Shown: piece by piece, positions 44,531 to 53,323 of the stretch
Position numbering within the stretch: the stretch's first letter is position 1
Layout of the letters: each line of letters starts with the position of its first letter
DNA from: Candidatus Limnocylindrales bacterium
GTDB taxonomy: Bacteria > Desulfobacterota > Binatia > UBA1149 > CAITLU01
Assembly: GCA_035571835.1 (NCBI GenBank)
Contig: DATNBU010000013.1
Location: 131,369-195,368, forward strand
Reading direction: 5' to 3'
DNA length: 64,000 nucleotides
The notes under the pieces: generated by a model
What the model saw: the letters and a program-made list of their open reading frames with translations, nothing else
Database searches by the model: none
What the model was told of the DNA's origin: nothing
Translations under genes and position numbers: made by a program

Positions 44531-45330
44531 GGCTTCTTCTCCTTGGCCGCGGTTGCAGCTTTCGGCACCGATGCGGCGATCTGAGGCGCGACCTGAGGAA
44601 GGAACGCGATCCTGTGAGCGTTCTTGTCGGCCTCGAAGCGGAACTTGGAGCTCGAGGCGCTCGGCGAGAAGTCCCAGTCCTCGAACGTCGTCGCATACTG
44701 CGGCTGCTCGTCGGCATTCTTGTATGTGATGACGACGCGCTGGAGCATCGGCGGATCGTCGACGCTCACCCAGAACTGCGCATCCACATCGGTGCCGCGC
44801 GCGGCAAAGTGGTCGGCCTCTTTGCCGAAACGATGCGTGCTCTCGACATACTCGACATCGCTGAGGCGGCTGTCGAGCTCCTGCCGGAACGTGGTCAGCA
44901 GCATTGCAGCCAATGGAAGCTGCATCTTCAGGTCCTGCCGGAAGTAACGGACGGCATCGTCGAGCGAGCCTGCCTTTTCGACCTGCGCATAGACGCCCTG
45001 GCTCGGTGTCGACACGGTGATGGACTTGCCGTCATAGAGAACGACGCTCTGTTCTCCGTCGCTGCGCTCGACGTCGATGCGAAGCGCGTCGGGACGCCGC
45101 ACCAGTACCTCGCGCGTGTCGCCGAACTCGACCTTCTGGCCGGATCTCTGAACGGCGTCGTAATCACTGTGCATCCTGACGGAGAACGCCTTGGCCTTGC
45201 CGAGCGTGTCTGCCATTTCGAGCAGGCGGGCGCGCGCGGCCTCCGGAGTCACGACGGCACCTGCAGCCGCGACGCGCGACGTCGCTGCAAGAGCAACGGC
45301 GACGCAGATCGATTTCCAGTTTGAGATCAT
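44527..45330 (-). CDS. exported DUF2092 protein
   Basis: 267 aa. Signal peptide (SNWKSICVAVALAATSRVAAAG), then LLEMADTLGKAKAFSVRMHSDYD ... SGQKVEFGDTREVLVRRPDALRIDVE ... VLYDGKSITVSTPSQGVYAQVE, the DUF2092 pattern, related to the lipoprotein-carrier LolA/LolB fold. A periplasmic or outer-membrane role is expected. The following gene starts inside its stop codon. No catalytic residue visible. Confidence 0.75.
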   Translation of the reverse strand: MISNWKSICVAVALAATSRVAAAGAVVTPEAARARLLEMADTLGKAKAFSVRMHSDYDAVQRSGQKVEFGDTREVLVRRPDALRIDVERSDGEQSVVLYDGKSITVSTPSQGVYAQVEKAGSLDDAVRYFRQDLKMQLPLAAMLLTTFRQELDSRLSDVEYVESTHRFGKEADHFAARGTDVDAQFWVSVDDPPMLQRVVITYKNADEQPQYATTFEDWDFSPSASSSKFRFEADKNAHRIAFLPQVAPQIAASVPKAATAAKEKKP

Positions 45331-45448
45331 GGGACCCTCCGATATCGAGCACGCTGCGGGCTCGTAAACCCTGTTGAGTCGACTCGTTCCGTATGCAGCT
45401 ATCGAGGCATAAACCCCGACTCAAGCTCGTGGCTTCTACTGCCCCTCT

Positions 45449-46594
45449 TCAACTCGCCGTCGCCTCGAGCCTGCGCCGCGACCAGCGCGCCGACAACTCG
45501 ATTCCGGGCAATTCCAGTGCGCGATACGAGATGATGGAAATGCCTACGACGGCCGCAAGGATCACGACGGCCGCCCACGGCGCGGGCGGCAGGACCTGTT
45601 TCAGATAAATGATGATCGGCATGTGCCACAGGTACGCGCTGAAGCTGGCGAGTCCGATGATGCGAATCACGCGCAGCTTGAAGACTTCGGCGAGATAGCG
45701 GCCCGCGAGCACCGACAGCAGGAAAAGCGACCAGGCGGCGCCGTACCAGCTCACCGTCGAGCCCAGCCAGTTCGTAAACAGGGCGTGCGACGGGCCGAAC
45801 GGTGCGCCGAGAAACTGCGGAGCAACAACAGCCAGCAGGAAGAAAACGCCGAGCACGTCGCATACCCAGCGCACCGGCTCCGGCACACTGTGCCGGGCAA
45901 TCCACTGCCAGAGCGCCGCAGCGATCATCCCGAAAAGAAAGACCGCCAGATAGTCCGGCAGATCGATCGACAGCCTGGGCACGGCTTGCGGAGGCACGGC
46001 CCATGACGCGAAGAACAGAAACAGGGTCAGGAACACCACCGAGGCCAAAGGCCTCGAGTGGGCGATGACGTGGGTCGCGATGAGCAGTGCCGGCAGCAGC
46101 ATATAGAACTTCATCTCGACCGGAATGGTCCAGAAAATCTTCTGCCCGTCGAGAAGCAACAGATGGCGAAGAATCGACGGCGGACGTGGTCCGGCGACGG
46201 CGAACGAAATGAGCGGCGCGACCGCCGCCGACAGAAGCACGATTGTATAGAGAGGATAAATTCGCAGGATGCGCCGCATGGCGTACGCGCCCCAGTAGCC
46301 GCCCGCGGTGGCCGGTTCGGGCGGGCGCTCGAGAAACTGGCGCGTGAGCAGAAACGCGCTCAGCACGAAGAACAGGTAGACGCCGAAGTTGCCGAGCCCG
46401 CGAAAATTGACCGACTGATCGAAAACAACGCCGGTCGAGCTCATATGGCTCAGCACGACGAGCAGAACCGCCATGCCGCGGATTCCCTCTAGCGGCGGAA
46501 GATAGTCTTTGCGGTGAGCGCCCGGAGTTTCGAGTGCGGCGCCGTCGGTACCAGCGGTTCCGGAAGCCGCACCGCTGGATTGAATCGGACTCAT
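45449..46594 (-). CDS. acyltransferase 3 family membrane protein
   Basis: 381 aa with 10 or so transmembrane segments. The family core is present: YLPPLEGIRGMAVLLVVLSHMS (R.lRg...v...H), GVYLFFVLSAFLLTRQF, YAMRRILRIYPLY and the polar WTIPVEMKFY. Acyltransferase_3 proteins O-acylate sugars of surface polysaccharides or lipids. The ATG at 46594 (MSPIQSSG) starts just before the variable tail; upstream in-frame codons overlap the divergent gene. The promoter must lie in the short gap with the next gene. Confidence 0.8.
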   Translation of the reverse strand: MSPIQSSGAASGTAGTDGAALETPGAHRKDYLPPLEGIRGMAVLLVVLSHMSSTGVVFDQSVNFRGLGNFGVYLFFVLSAFLLTRQFLERPPEPATAGGYWGAYAMRRILRIYPLYTIVLLSAAVAPLISFAVAGPRPPSILRHLLLLDGQKIFWTIPVEMKFYMLLPALLIATHVIAHSRPLASVVFLTLFLFFASWAVPPQAVPRLSIDLPDYLAVFLFGMIAAALWQWIARHSVPEPVRWVCDVLGVFFLLAVVAPQFLGAPFGPSHALFTNWLGSTVSWYGAAWSLFLLSVLAGRYLAEVFKLRVIRIIGLASFSAYLWHMPIIIYLKQVLPPAPWAAVVILAAVVGISIISYRALELPGIELSARWSRRRLEATAS

Positions 46595-46622
46595 CGGCGT
46601 GTGAACGTAGCATGCACTGCGG

Positions 46623-47861
46623 ATGACGGCCAGATTCGCCGCGCGACCGAAGACAGACCACCATGCACAGGATCGTCCGCATGCCGGCGTTCTTTCGAGG
46701 GCGCACTTGATCCCGACGAACATTGCGGGCGCTCGCGGCAGTGACAGCCGTCGCATCGGCGAGATCGACGTCCTTCGCGGCCTCGCAATCGCCGGCGTCG
46801 TGATGCGCCACGTCTCGTGGCAGCTCCTCACACCGGCAAACCTCGCTGCGCCCGGTGGAAGCGCGATTGCGATTGCATGCATTCTTTCGGACGTCGGAGT
46901 TTCGCTGTTCGTCGCCGTTTCCGCGTTCGGTCTCGCGTGGCGCTACGCGGCGCCTTTTTCCGGCGTGCGCGCGTGGCTCGGCTTCCTTGCAAGCCGCGCG
47001 TCGCGCCTGCTTCCCGCATACGTGCTGTGGAGCATCGTCAGTCTCGCGGCCCGCGACCGCGCGCTTCTGTCGTCGCCGTCCGACGTGGGCGGAGCGCTCC
47101 TGTTCGGCACCGCCGACGTGCAGTTCTACTACGTGCCGATGGTCTTCGAGCTGTACATCCTGTGGCCGCTCGTGCGGCCGCTCGCCGCCATGCGAAGCGC
47201 GCGCGGCGTGATCGTAGTGCTGGCCGCGGGGGCTGCCGTGGCTGAGCTCGTATGGCGTGCAGTGATCCCCTCGCCCTGGACTCCCCTTCTCTACTTGTCG
47301 CCGGCCGTCGCCACCGGTCTCGTACTGCCGATGCTGCTCGGAAATCCGGCGCCCGGGTCGAATCCTTTTGGCGCAGGTGCTGCACGACGGCGCGCGCTCG
47401 TGCCGATCCTGATCGCTGCCGCAGCGGCCGCACTGTTCGTCTGCGCGTCGCGCTTCTTCGCATTCGCACCGGAGGCGACGTCACGCGGCGCACTGTTCCT
47501 CGTCACGATGATGTCGGCGGCGCCGCAGGCGCTGCTCAACTGCTCGCTGATTGCGGCTCTCGCGCTGCTTGCAACGCCGCTGGCGAGGACGCGGGCCGGC
47601 GGATGGATCGCCGCGCTCGGCCGCATGTCGTACGGCGTCTTTCTCGTGCACCTGCTCGTGGCGTCGACCGTCGTCTACCGACTGTTCGCGATCGACACGG
47701 CCGCGCCGGGCGGCGCCGCCGGAACGGTTCTGCGCATGACCGGCGCGTGGCTCGCCGTGCTGCTGGTCAGTTACGCGGGCACGCTCTTGCTCGCACGCAT
47801 TCCGAATCTTGCGTGGACGGTCGGACTCGAGCGCGCACCTCGGCCGGAAACGGTCGGCTAG
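46623..47861 (+). CDS. acyltransferase 3 family membrane protein
   Basis: 412 aa, divergent from its neighbour of the same family. Motifs: RIGEIDVLRGLAIAGVVMRHVS, DVGVSLFVAVSAFGLAWRY, RASRLLPAYVLWSIV, MVFELYILWPL and GRMSYGVFLVHL. The first 28 residues are poorly hydrophobic and the TTG at 46707 with GAGGG upstream gives a 384-aa alternative that leaves room for a promoter. The stop codon overlaps the convergent LLM gene's stop in CTAG. Substrate unknown. Confidence 0.78.
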   Translation: MTARFAARPKTDHHAQDRPHAGVLSRAHLIPTNIAGARGSDSRRIGEIDVLRGLAIAGVVMRHVSWQLLTPANLAAPGGSAIAIACILSDVGVSLFVAVSAFGLAWRYAAPFSGVRAWLGFLASRASRLLPAYVLWSIVSLAARDRALLSSPSDVGGALLFGTADVQFYYVPMVFELYILWPLVRPLAAMRSARGVIVVLAAGAAVAELVWRAVIPSPWTPLLYLSPAVATGLVLPMLLGNPAPGSNPFGAGAARRRALVPILIAAAAAALFVCASRFFAFAPEATSRGALFLVTMMSAAPQALLNCSLIAALALLATPLARTRAGGWIAALGRMSYGVFLVHLLVASTVVYRLFAIDTAAPGGAAGTVLRMTGAWLAVLLVSYAGTLLLARIPNLAWTVGLERAPRPETVG

Positions 47862-48841
47862 ACGTTCGGCGCGATCTGCTGCGCGAACGTCTCCATCATG
47901 CCGGGCGTCGCACGCGCCGAGATCACGTAGTGGCCGACGCCCCACTCGTCTTTTCGACGGCGCATCTCTTTCGCGCACTCGTCCGGCGTGCCGATGAGCG
48001 TGATCGGCATCTTCTTCACGTCGGCCGCGTCGAGGCCGAACAAGCCGCCGAGTGCGCCGGCAAATCCGTCGCCGTCCGATGAGGATTCGGCGATCATCGC
48101 GGTGAAGATCGTCGACGACAGCTCGATGGACGACGGATCGCGCCCCGCGCTGCGCGCCTCGCTGCGCAGGAACTCGGCGCGTTCGCGGAACGCGGCGTCG
48201 GTGGTCTTTGCGACTTCGCCGCGGTCGATCGTACCGGCCCTGCCGGTATCAACGCCGATGTTGACCATGTCCGCATGCCTCGCGGCGATTCGAAGCAGCC
48301 CTTTGCCTCCGCCGCCGAGAAGGATGGGCGGGTGCGGCCTGGTAACCGGCTTCGGCACATGGATCGCCGAGCGCAGCTTGTAGAATTCGCCGTCGAGGCT
48401 GGCCTCTTCTTCGGTCCACAGGGCCTTGATCGCCTGGATCGACTCTTCCAGCATTCGCAGGCGCGGTTTCACGTCGGGAAAGTCGGCGCCCATCATTTCG
48501 AATTCTGCGCGTGTCCATCCGGCGCCGAGCCCGAGAAGCGCACGACCGCCGCTGATGTGATCGAGCGTAGTGATCGTCTGCGCGGTCGTTCCCGGATGCC
48601 GGAACAGGTTGCAGTGGACGAGCGCGCCGATGCGGGCCTTGCTGGTCACCGCGGCCAGCGCGCCGAGCATCGTCGTTGCTTCCCACGCCAATGCCGTGCT
48701 GTCGAGGCCCGAGCCGCCCTGCTGCTCGAACGCCCAGTGGTCGGGAAGATAGATCGTCGAGTAGCCTAGCGTCTCGGCCTGCTTTGCCTGGGTGAGCATT
48801 TCGGCGGCGGGCAGTCCGACAAGGGAAATTCCAAAGTGCAT
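47858..48841 (-). CDS. LLM-class flavin/F420-dependent oxidoreductase
   Basis: 327 aa, luciferase-like TIM barrel. MHFGISLVGLPAAEMLTQAKQAETLGYSTIYLPDHWAFE begins it; LLGLGAGWTRAEFEMMG is the phosphate-loop region, and RPHPPILLGGGGKGLLRIAARHADM the family hallmark. Such enzymes of this type often use coenzyme F420. The ATG at 48841 has AGGAGAGG upstream. Substrate not deducible. Its stop overlaps the convergent acyltransferase. Confidence 0.85.
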   Translation of the reverse strand: MHFGISLVGLPAAEMLTQAKQAETLGYSTIYLPDHWAFEQQGGSGLDSTALAWEATTMLGALAAVTSKARIGALVHCNLFRHPGTTAQTITTLDHISGGRALLGLGAGWTRAEFEMMGADFPDVKPRLRMLEESIQAIKALWTEEEASLDGEFYKLRSAIHVPKPVTRPHPPILLGGGGKGLLRIAARHADMVNIGVDTGRAGTIDRGEVAKTTDAAFRERAEFLRSEARSAGRDPSSIELSSTIFTAMIAESSSDGDGFAGALGGLFGLDAADVKKMPITLIGTPDECAKEMRRRKDEWGVGHYVISARATPGMMETFAQQIAPNV

Positions 48842-49033
48842 GTTGCCTCTCCTGATGCGCGAATGCGGGCGTGCCTCTTCTGCTCGTTGCCAGTTGAGAA
48901 GCAAATCACGGCGCTATCGGGCCCAAAGCGCCCGTATCACCTTGTTGGCCGCGAATGAATCCGCCAGACCGGGGTCGAAGGCGAGGAATTCGCGGAAAAG
49001 CACTCGCGCCGTTTGCGGCGCGATGGAGGTTTC

Positions 49034-49366
49034 ATGAAGACGACTACGAAGAGCCTGATCGCATCTGTGACACTGCTTGGAACGATGTCCGTCGCGAACG
49101 CATTCGCGGACGACACGACGGTCATCAAATCCAGTCCCGACAAGTACACGGAGACCCGCGAGGGCCACGGCACCAAGTACACGTATCAGTCCAATGGCGT
49201 AAAGAGTCAGGAGGCCATCCAGGGACACGGCGTGCAGGCGAAGACCACGTCCAACGGCGTTACCACCAAGCAGGTCTACCAGGACAAGAACTGCCAGCAG
49301 AAGTCGGTCGACAACGCTGCAACCGGCGAAACCAAGGTCGTGTCCGAAGGGAACTGTACGCCGTAA
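49034..49366 (+). CDS. small exported protein
   Basis: 110 aa: signal peptide MKTTTKSLIASVTLLGTMSVANAF, then a hydrophilic, Lys/Gln/Thr-rich domain with two cysteines (NCQQKSVD ... SEGNCTP). GGAGG upstream of the ATG at 49034. It looks like a small stress or envelope protein; family not recognised. Convergent with the P450 gene. Confidence 0.6.
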   Translation: MKTTTKSLIASVTLLGTMSVANAFADDTTVIKSSPDKYTETREGHGTKYTYQSNGVKSQEAIQGHGVQAKTTSNGVTTKQVYQDKNCQQKSVDNAATGETKVVSEGNCTP

Positions 49367-49378
49367 CGGCGTAGGCAG

Positions 49379-50629
49379 TCACCGGGCTCCCGCGAACCCG
49401 ACCGGCAGCTTGCCGAGCACACGGAACAGCGACGAGCCCCAAGTCCGGTCGTCCCCGGCAAGCTCGAGCCCGCGCACGCGGCGCACGAGCGCGCCGATGG
49501 CGACCTGGGTTTCCATGCGCGCCAGATGCGCGCCGAGACAGAAGTGCGCGCCTCCGCCGAACGACAGGTGATCGTTGTCGGCGCGGCAGATGTCGAACGT
49601 ATCCGGATCGCGAAAATGCGCCGGATCGTGATTGGCCGCGGCAAGCAGGCAGACGACGGCGCGGTTCGCCGGAATCACCTTGTCGCCCATCGGCGTGTCT
49701 TCGCGCGTGATGCGGACCGTCAACATGATCGGTCCGTCGTAACGCAGGCATTCTTCGACCGTGCCTGCGATCAATGAGGGATCGGCTTCGAGCAGGCGCA
49801 GCTGATCCGGATTGCGAAGCAGCGCATGCACGCCGTTGCCGATCAGGCCGATGGTGGTCTCGAAGCCGGCGATGAGGAGGCCGATCGCCTGCGATAGCAG
49901 CTCCTCACCGGTCAGGCGGTCGCCGTCTTCCTCCGCCCGCACGAGATCGCTCAGGATGTCTTCGCGCGGCGAACGGCGCCTCTCGCCGATCAACTCGGTG
50001 AAATAGGCTGCAAGCTCGCCGGCCGCCGCAAGCCCGCGCTTTACAACCGCAGGCTCCGACAACAGCGCGGCCAGCAGATGGGTAGCCGCCGACGTCCATT
50101 CCGCGAACTTCGCGCGATCGGCAGAAGGAACGCCCATCATCTCGCAGATCACGGTGGACGGAACGGGCAGCGCCAGGTCGGAGATCACGTCCATCGACCC
50201 GCGCTCGAGAATCCCGTCGATCTGTTCGGAGACGATTTCCTCGGTACGGGCGCGAAGCCGTTCGGTCGCGCGCGGCCGGAACGCCACGCTCATCAGCTTG
50301 CGAAGCCGCGTGTGGTTGGGCGCATCCTGCTGAAGGATGAACTTGCCCGGCAGGCTCTCGTTCGGCGACTGCGCCGAGCCGAAGATGCTGCCGTCGGCAA
50401 ATCGCACGCCCGAAGGCACCTCGCGCAGCATCCGCACGACGTCTTCGTAGCGGGTCAGGCGCCACAGGCCGATCGGCGTTTCGTTGATCGGGTCGTACTC
50501 GCGAAGCCGCGCCAGCAGTGCGTACGGATCGTCCTGCTTGGCGATCAGCGGCGGAAAGACTCCGAGCCACGGGTCGGACTTCCACGATTCGTCGACTTCA
50601 ACCGAAAGTGCGGATTCGACTTGCGCCAT
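49379..50629 (-). CDS. cytochrome P450
   Basis: 416 aa. Haem-thiolate motif FGGGAHFCLGAHLARME, K-helix ExxR in EECLRYDGP, and an I-helix LLIAGFETTIGLIGNG with the oxygen-activating Thr pair. It is a soluble bacterial CYP (class I). Substrate unknown; no ferredoxin or reductase gene is adjacent. ATG at 50629 with GAGGGA upstream. Confidence 0.9.
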   Translation of the reverse strand: MAQVESALSVEVDESWKSDPWLGVFPPLIAKQDDPYALLARLREYDPINETPIGLWRLTRYEDVVRMLREVPSGVRFADGSIFGSAQSPNESLPGKFILQQDAPNHTRLRKLMSVAFRPRATERLRARTEEIVSEQIDGILERGSMDVISDLALPVPSTVICEMMGVPSADRAKFAEWTSAATHLLAALLSEPAVVKRGLAAAGELAAYFTELIGERRRSPREDILSDLVRAEEDGDRLTGEELLSQAIGLLIAGFETTIGLIGNGVHALLRNPDQLRLLEADPSLIAGTVEECLRYDGPIMLTVRITREDTPMGDKVIPANRAVVCLLAAANHDPAHFRDPDTFDICRADNDHLSFGGGAHFCLGAHLARMETQVAIGALVRRVRGLELAGDDRTWGSSLFRVLGKLPVGFAGAR

Positions 50630-50707
50630 GGCGAGATCCCTCTCAGCGTGCCGGCCTGTGCGACGCCGGGACAACAGCACCGGCCCTGCCCGGCTGCAAG
50701 CGACCGT

Positions 50708-51361
50708 TCAGCCCCGTTCGAACGAGCGCGCGTCATCCGGCTTCGCGTGCCGCACGCGCGCCGCAATCCTCAGCGACATGGCAAGCACGAGGATCGCAAT
50801 GAAGACGTGGTACTCGAGCGTCGGATGCGCCGTCTGTTTGCGGCCCACGCTGTCGACGAGGCACAGGAAGAAGATCGACCAGACGACGAAAACCCCGGTC
50901 GTGTGCAGCCGACTCCATTGTGTCGGAGTCATCGCACGCTTCAGGCGGTCGAACGACGTCACCGTCATCATCGCAACCAGAACCAGACCCGGGATGCCGA
51001 TCGCGAAGTCCGCCCACGTGACCATCGGCGGTCGTTCGGGAGCATAGATCACGAACATTCGCAGGATCAGTGCGACGTGCATCGACATGCTGATGCCGAA
51101 CGTGACGCCTAGCTCGCGGCGATGCTGGACGAGCCACGTACTGACGGCGCCCGGTGCGAGGCGCGCGAGCGGCGACGCGACGAATGCCAGCAGGAAATAG
51201 AAGAACGAGACGCGTGCGGTCACGCGCAGCGCGAGCTCGACGCCGTCGGAACCGGTGCCCCACAGACGAAGCACGAGGAGCGCGATCGCCGCGTTGACGA
51301 TCGATGCGGCCGCTATGAACGAAGCGAGCCGAAGCTGCGGGGACGGGCGGCTGCCCGTCAC
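50708..51361 (-). CDS. ferric reductase-like transmembrane protein
   Basis: 217 aa with six hydrophobic helices, similar to the YedZ/MsrQ haem-membrane module. His-containing helices include VQHRRELGVTFGISMSMHVALILRMF and QWSRLHTTGVFVVWSIFFLCLV, candidates for b-haem ligation. The GTG at 51361 overlaps the upstream stop (GTGA). Without an MsrP-type partner here the electron acceptor is unknown. Confidence 0.7.
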   Translation of the reverse strand: MTGSRPSPQLRLASFIAAASIVNAAIALLVLRLWGTGSDGVELALRVTARVSFFYFLLAFVASPLARLAPGAVSTWLVQHRRELGVTFGISMSMHVALILRMFVIYAPERPPMVTWADFAIGIPGLVLVAMMTVTSFDRLKRAMTPTQWSRLHTTGVFVVWSIFFLCLVDSVGRKQTAHPTLEYHVFIAILVLAMSLRIAARVRHAKPDDARSFERG

Positions 51362-51888
51362 TCGCGAACTTCGACGCTCGTGATCGCGATATTCGCGTTG
51401 GTCGGAGCGCCCGCGGCGTTGGTCGCGTCCAGCAGCTGGACACAGAAGTAACCGACTGCGGTGATGCCGTCCTCGCAGAACGTGATGCCGCGGAACTCTT
51501 CCGACGTGCGGAAGCCGCAGCGCACGACGTCTCTCGGTGCCGGGAAGCTGTCGTCGTTCGAGATCCGGATGTCGAGAGCGGCTGCTACTCCCGGATCCGA
51601 ACCGGTGTGTTCGCTTTCGAGAGTGGCGTCGACGAGCACGGTGCAGTCGAGATCGTCGCCGTGGCCGATCCAGTCGCCGTCGTGGAAATAGCCTCCGAGC
51701 GAAAAGTGCAGGGAGTTGAGGTCGGTCTGGCTGAGAACCGAAACCGTCACGTCATAGATGTTGGGGTCTTCGTCGCCTCCCCCGCAGCCGTTCGAAAGTC
51801 CGGTCGCGAAGACCGCGGCCGCCGACCACACCACCGCGCGACACAGCCTCGCGCGCAACGACAGCTCGTTCGTCCTGATGATACCCAT
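51358..51888 (-). CDS. putative lipoprotein
   Basis: 176 aa with signal CRAVVWSAAAVFATGLSNGCGGGDED; the lipobox-like LSNGC precedes a Gly/Asp-rich stretch. The rest is a beta-rich domain with four cysteines and no known motif. Start ATG 51888. Coupled by 4-bp overlap to the ferric-reductase-like gene, so the two may work together at the inner membrane. Confidence 0.6.
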   Translation of the reverse strand: MGIIRTNELSLRARLCRAVVWSAAAVFATGLSNGCGGGDEDPNIYDVTVSVLSQTDLNSLHFSLGGYFHDGDWIGHGDDLDCTVLVDATLESEHTGSDPGVAAALDIRISNDDSFPAPRDVVRCGFRTSEEFRGITFCEDGITAVGYFCVQLLDATNAAGAPTNANIAITSVEVRE

Positions 51889-51931
51889 TGGCCCGCCCTC
51901 CTTGCGGCACCCGCCCCCACCGGCGAATGCG

Positions 51932-52597
51932 TTACTTCAAGGCCTGAATGCGTCGCTCGATCTGGGATGAATCCCCCGTCGAACCTTCGATCTCCAGCAG
52001 TTTCTGCAGAGTCGCGATGGCCGTGGCCTTGTCCCCGGCCTGTTCCGCCAGGCGTGCGCGATCGCTCAGACCCGCCTTGCGATAGGGACCGTCGATGGCC
52101 GAGGCCTGCTCGAGCGCGACGGCGGCCTCGGGGGCCTTGCCCGCCTTCTCCAGCGCTGCGGCCTTTCCCATCAGGCCGATCTGGCGAAGGTACTCGGTCG
52201 GCGCGGCGGCAACGAACTGGTCGTAGTTGACGATCGCCTCCTCGTAGCGCCCTGCATCCGAGGCGATGTTGGCCAGGTAGAGCGTCGACAGCGGCTTGTA
52301 CGGGCCCGCATTGCTGCGCCCGGGGATGCTCTTGAGGTCGAGCTCGGCCGGCCCGGTCGAGCCGGCTTCGAGGTCGGAGATCGCGCTCGCAAACGCGGTT
52401 GCGGCGGCGCGGCCCTGGGAGACGTAATAGCTCGATCCGAGCGTGATGATCGCGAAAAGCGCGACCAGACCGCCACCTACGGCAATGACCTGTGAGCGGT
52501 TGCTCTCGAAGTACTCGCGGGCTTCCGCGATCGCTTCGAAAAACGGGTCGGGCTGTTTGAGCTGCTGTTGAACCTGACGACGGTCGGATGCGGCCAT
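51932..52597 (-). CDS. single-pass TPR protein (YfgM-like)
   Basis: 221 aa. One TM helix near residues 37-58 (VIAVGGGLVALFAIITLGSSYYV) is followed by TPR-type helices (PYKPLSTLYLANIASDAGRYEEAIVNYDQF ... GLMGKAAALEKAGKAPEAAVALEQA). The arrangement is that of YfgM/TPR_21 ancillary secretion or chaperone proteins of the inner membrane. Function here is inferred only from this layout. Confidence 0.7.
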   Translation of the reverse strand: MAASDRRQVQQQLKQPDPFFEAIAEAREYFESNRSQVIAVGGGLVALFAIITLGSSYYVSQGRAAATAFASAISDLEAGSTGPAELDLKSIPGRSNAGPYKPLSTLYLANIASDAGRYEEAIVNYDQFVAAAPTEYLRQIGLMGKAAALEKAGKAPEAAVALEQASAIDGPYRKAGLSDRARLAEQAGDKATAIATLQKLLEIEGSTGDSSQIERRIQALK

Positions 52598-52659
52598 GGC
52601 GCCCTCTTAAAGCGGTACCCGATCAATTCCAAATCGGCCAGGCCGGCGCCGGGCGATGG

Positions 52660-53268
52660 CTACATCTTGTATTTGAAGTCGTTGGGATCGAGATTCTCAA
52701 GGATCTCGTTCCATTCTTCGCGGTCCACATCCGACAGGTCGAGCGTTCCATCGGCCTCGGCAGACTCGTCCTCGTCGGACTGCTCGTCCTTGCTGCTCGA
52801 AGCAACGATCACGTCACGTGACACGAAGATCGGGCAACCGGTGCGCAGCGCCAGCGAAATCGCGTCGCTCGGGCGGGCGTCCAGGGCGTGTTTTCGCCCG
52901 CCCACCATGAGCTCGATCTCGGCGTAGAAGGTGTTCTCGCGAAGGTCGGTGACGACAATGCGGGAGACGGACGCGCCCACTTCCTCGACGATGCGTTTGA
53001 GAAGGTCGTGCGTCATGGGCCTGGCCATCTTGACGCCCTCGAGCTCGGTCGCCATCGCCGTGGCCTCGAGCAGCCCGACCCAGATGGGAAGCGTGAGCTC
53101 GTCGCGCTCGTCCTTGAGCAGCACCACCGGCGTCTTGGTCACCGGGTCGAGCGTCACGCCGCCAACCGTCATCTGAACGAGGTTCTTGTCGTCTTGCACA
53201 GTGGGGAAATCATGGACCGCGGGGAGAGGACCGTCAACTGTGTCTCGATATGGTGATGCCGATGACAC
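52660..53268 (-). CDS. bifunctional nuclease family protein (DUF151)
   Basis: 202 aa. The core TVGGVTLDPVTKTPVVLLKD..., LPIWVGLLEATAMATELEGVKMARPMTHDLL, DLRENTFYAEIELMVGG and DARPSDAISLALRTGCPIFV is typical of DUF151 bifunctional nucleases. A charged tail of about 45 aa rich in Asp/Glu/Ser follows. Starts at GTG 53268 (longest), GTG 53199 or ATG 53172 are all possible. Family members are reported to cut RNA and DNA; the role here is unclear. Confidence 0.8.
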   Translation of the reverse strand: MSSASPYRDTVDGPLPAVHDFPTVQDDKNLVQMTVGGVTLDPVTKTPVVLLKDERDELTLPIWVGLLEATAMATELEGVKMARPMTHDLLKRIVEEVGASVSRIVVTDLRENTFYAEIELMVGGRKHALDARPSDAISLALRTGCPIFVSRDVIVASSSKDEQSDEDESAEADGTLDLSDVDREEWNEILENLDPNDFKYKM

Positions 53269-53323
53269 GCCGCCGGGACTGGCCGGACGGTAAACATCAG
53301 AGTCCGCAGCGCCCCGATATCTT

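Noticed and set aside
44103..44729. Plus-strand Pro/Arg-rich frame
   Set aside because: It is the antisense of the Ser/Gly/Arg-rich gene and DUF2092 gene, produced by the GC-rich codons.
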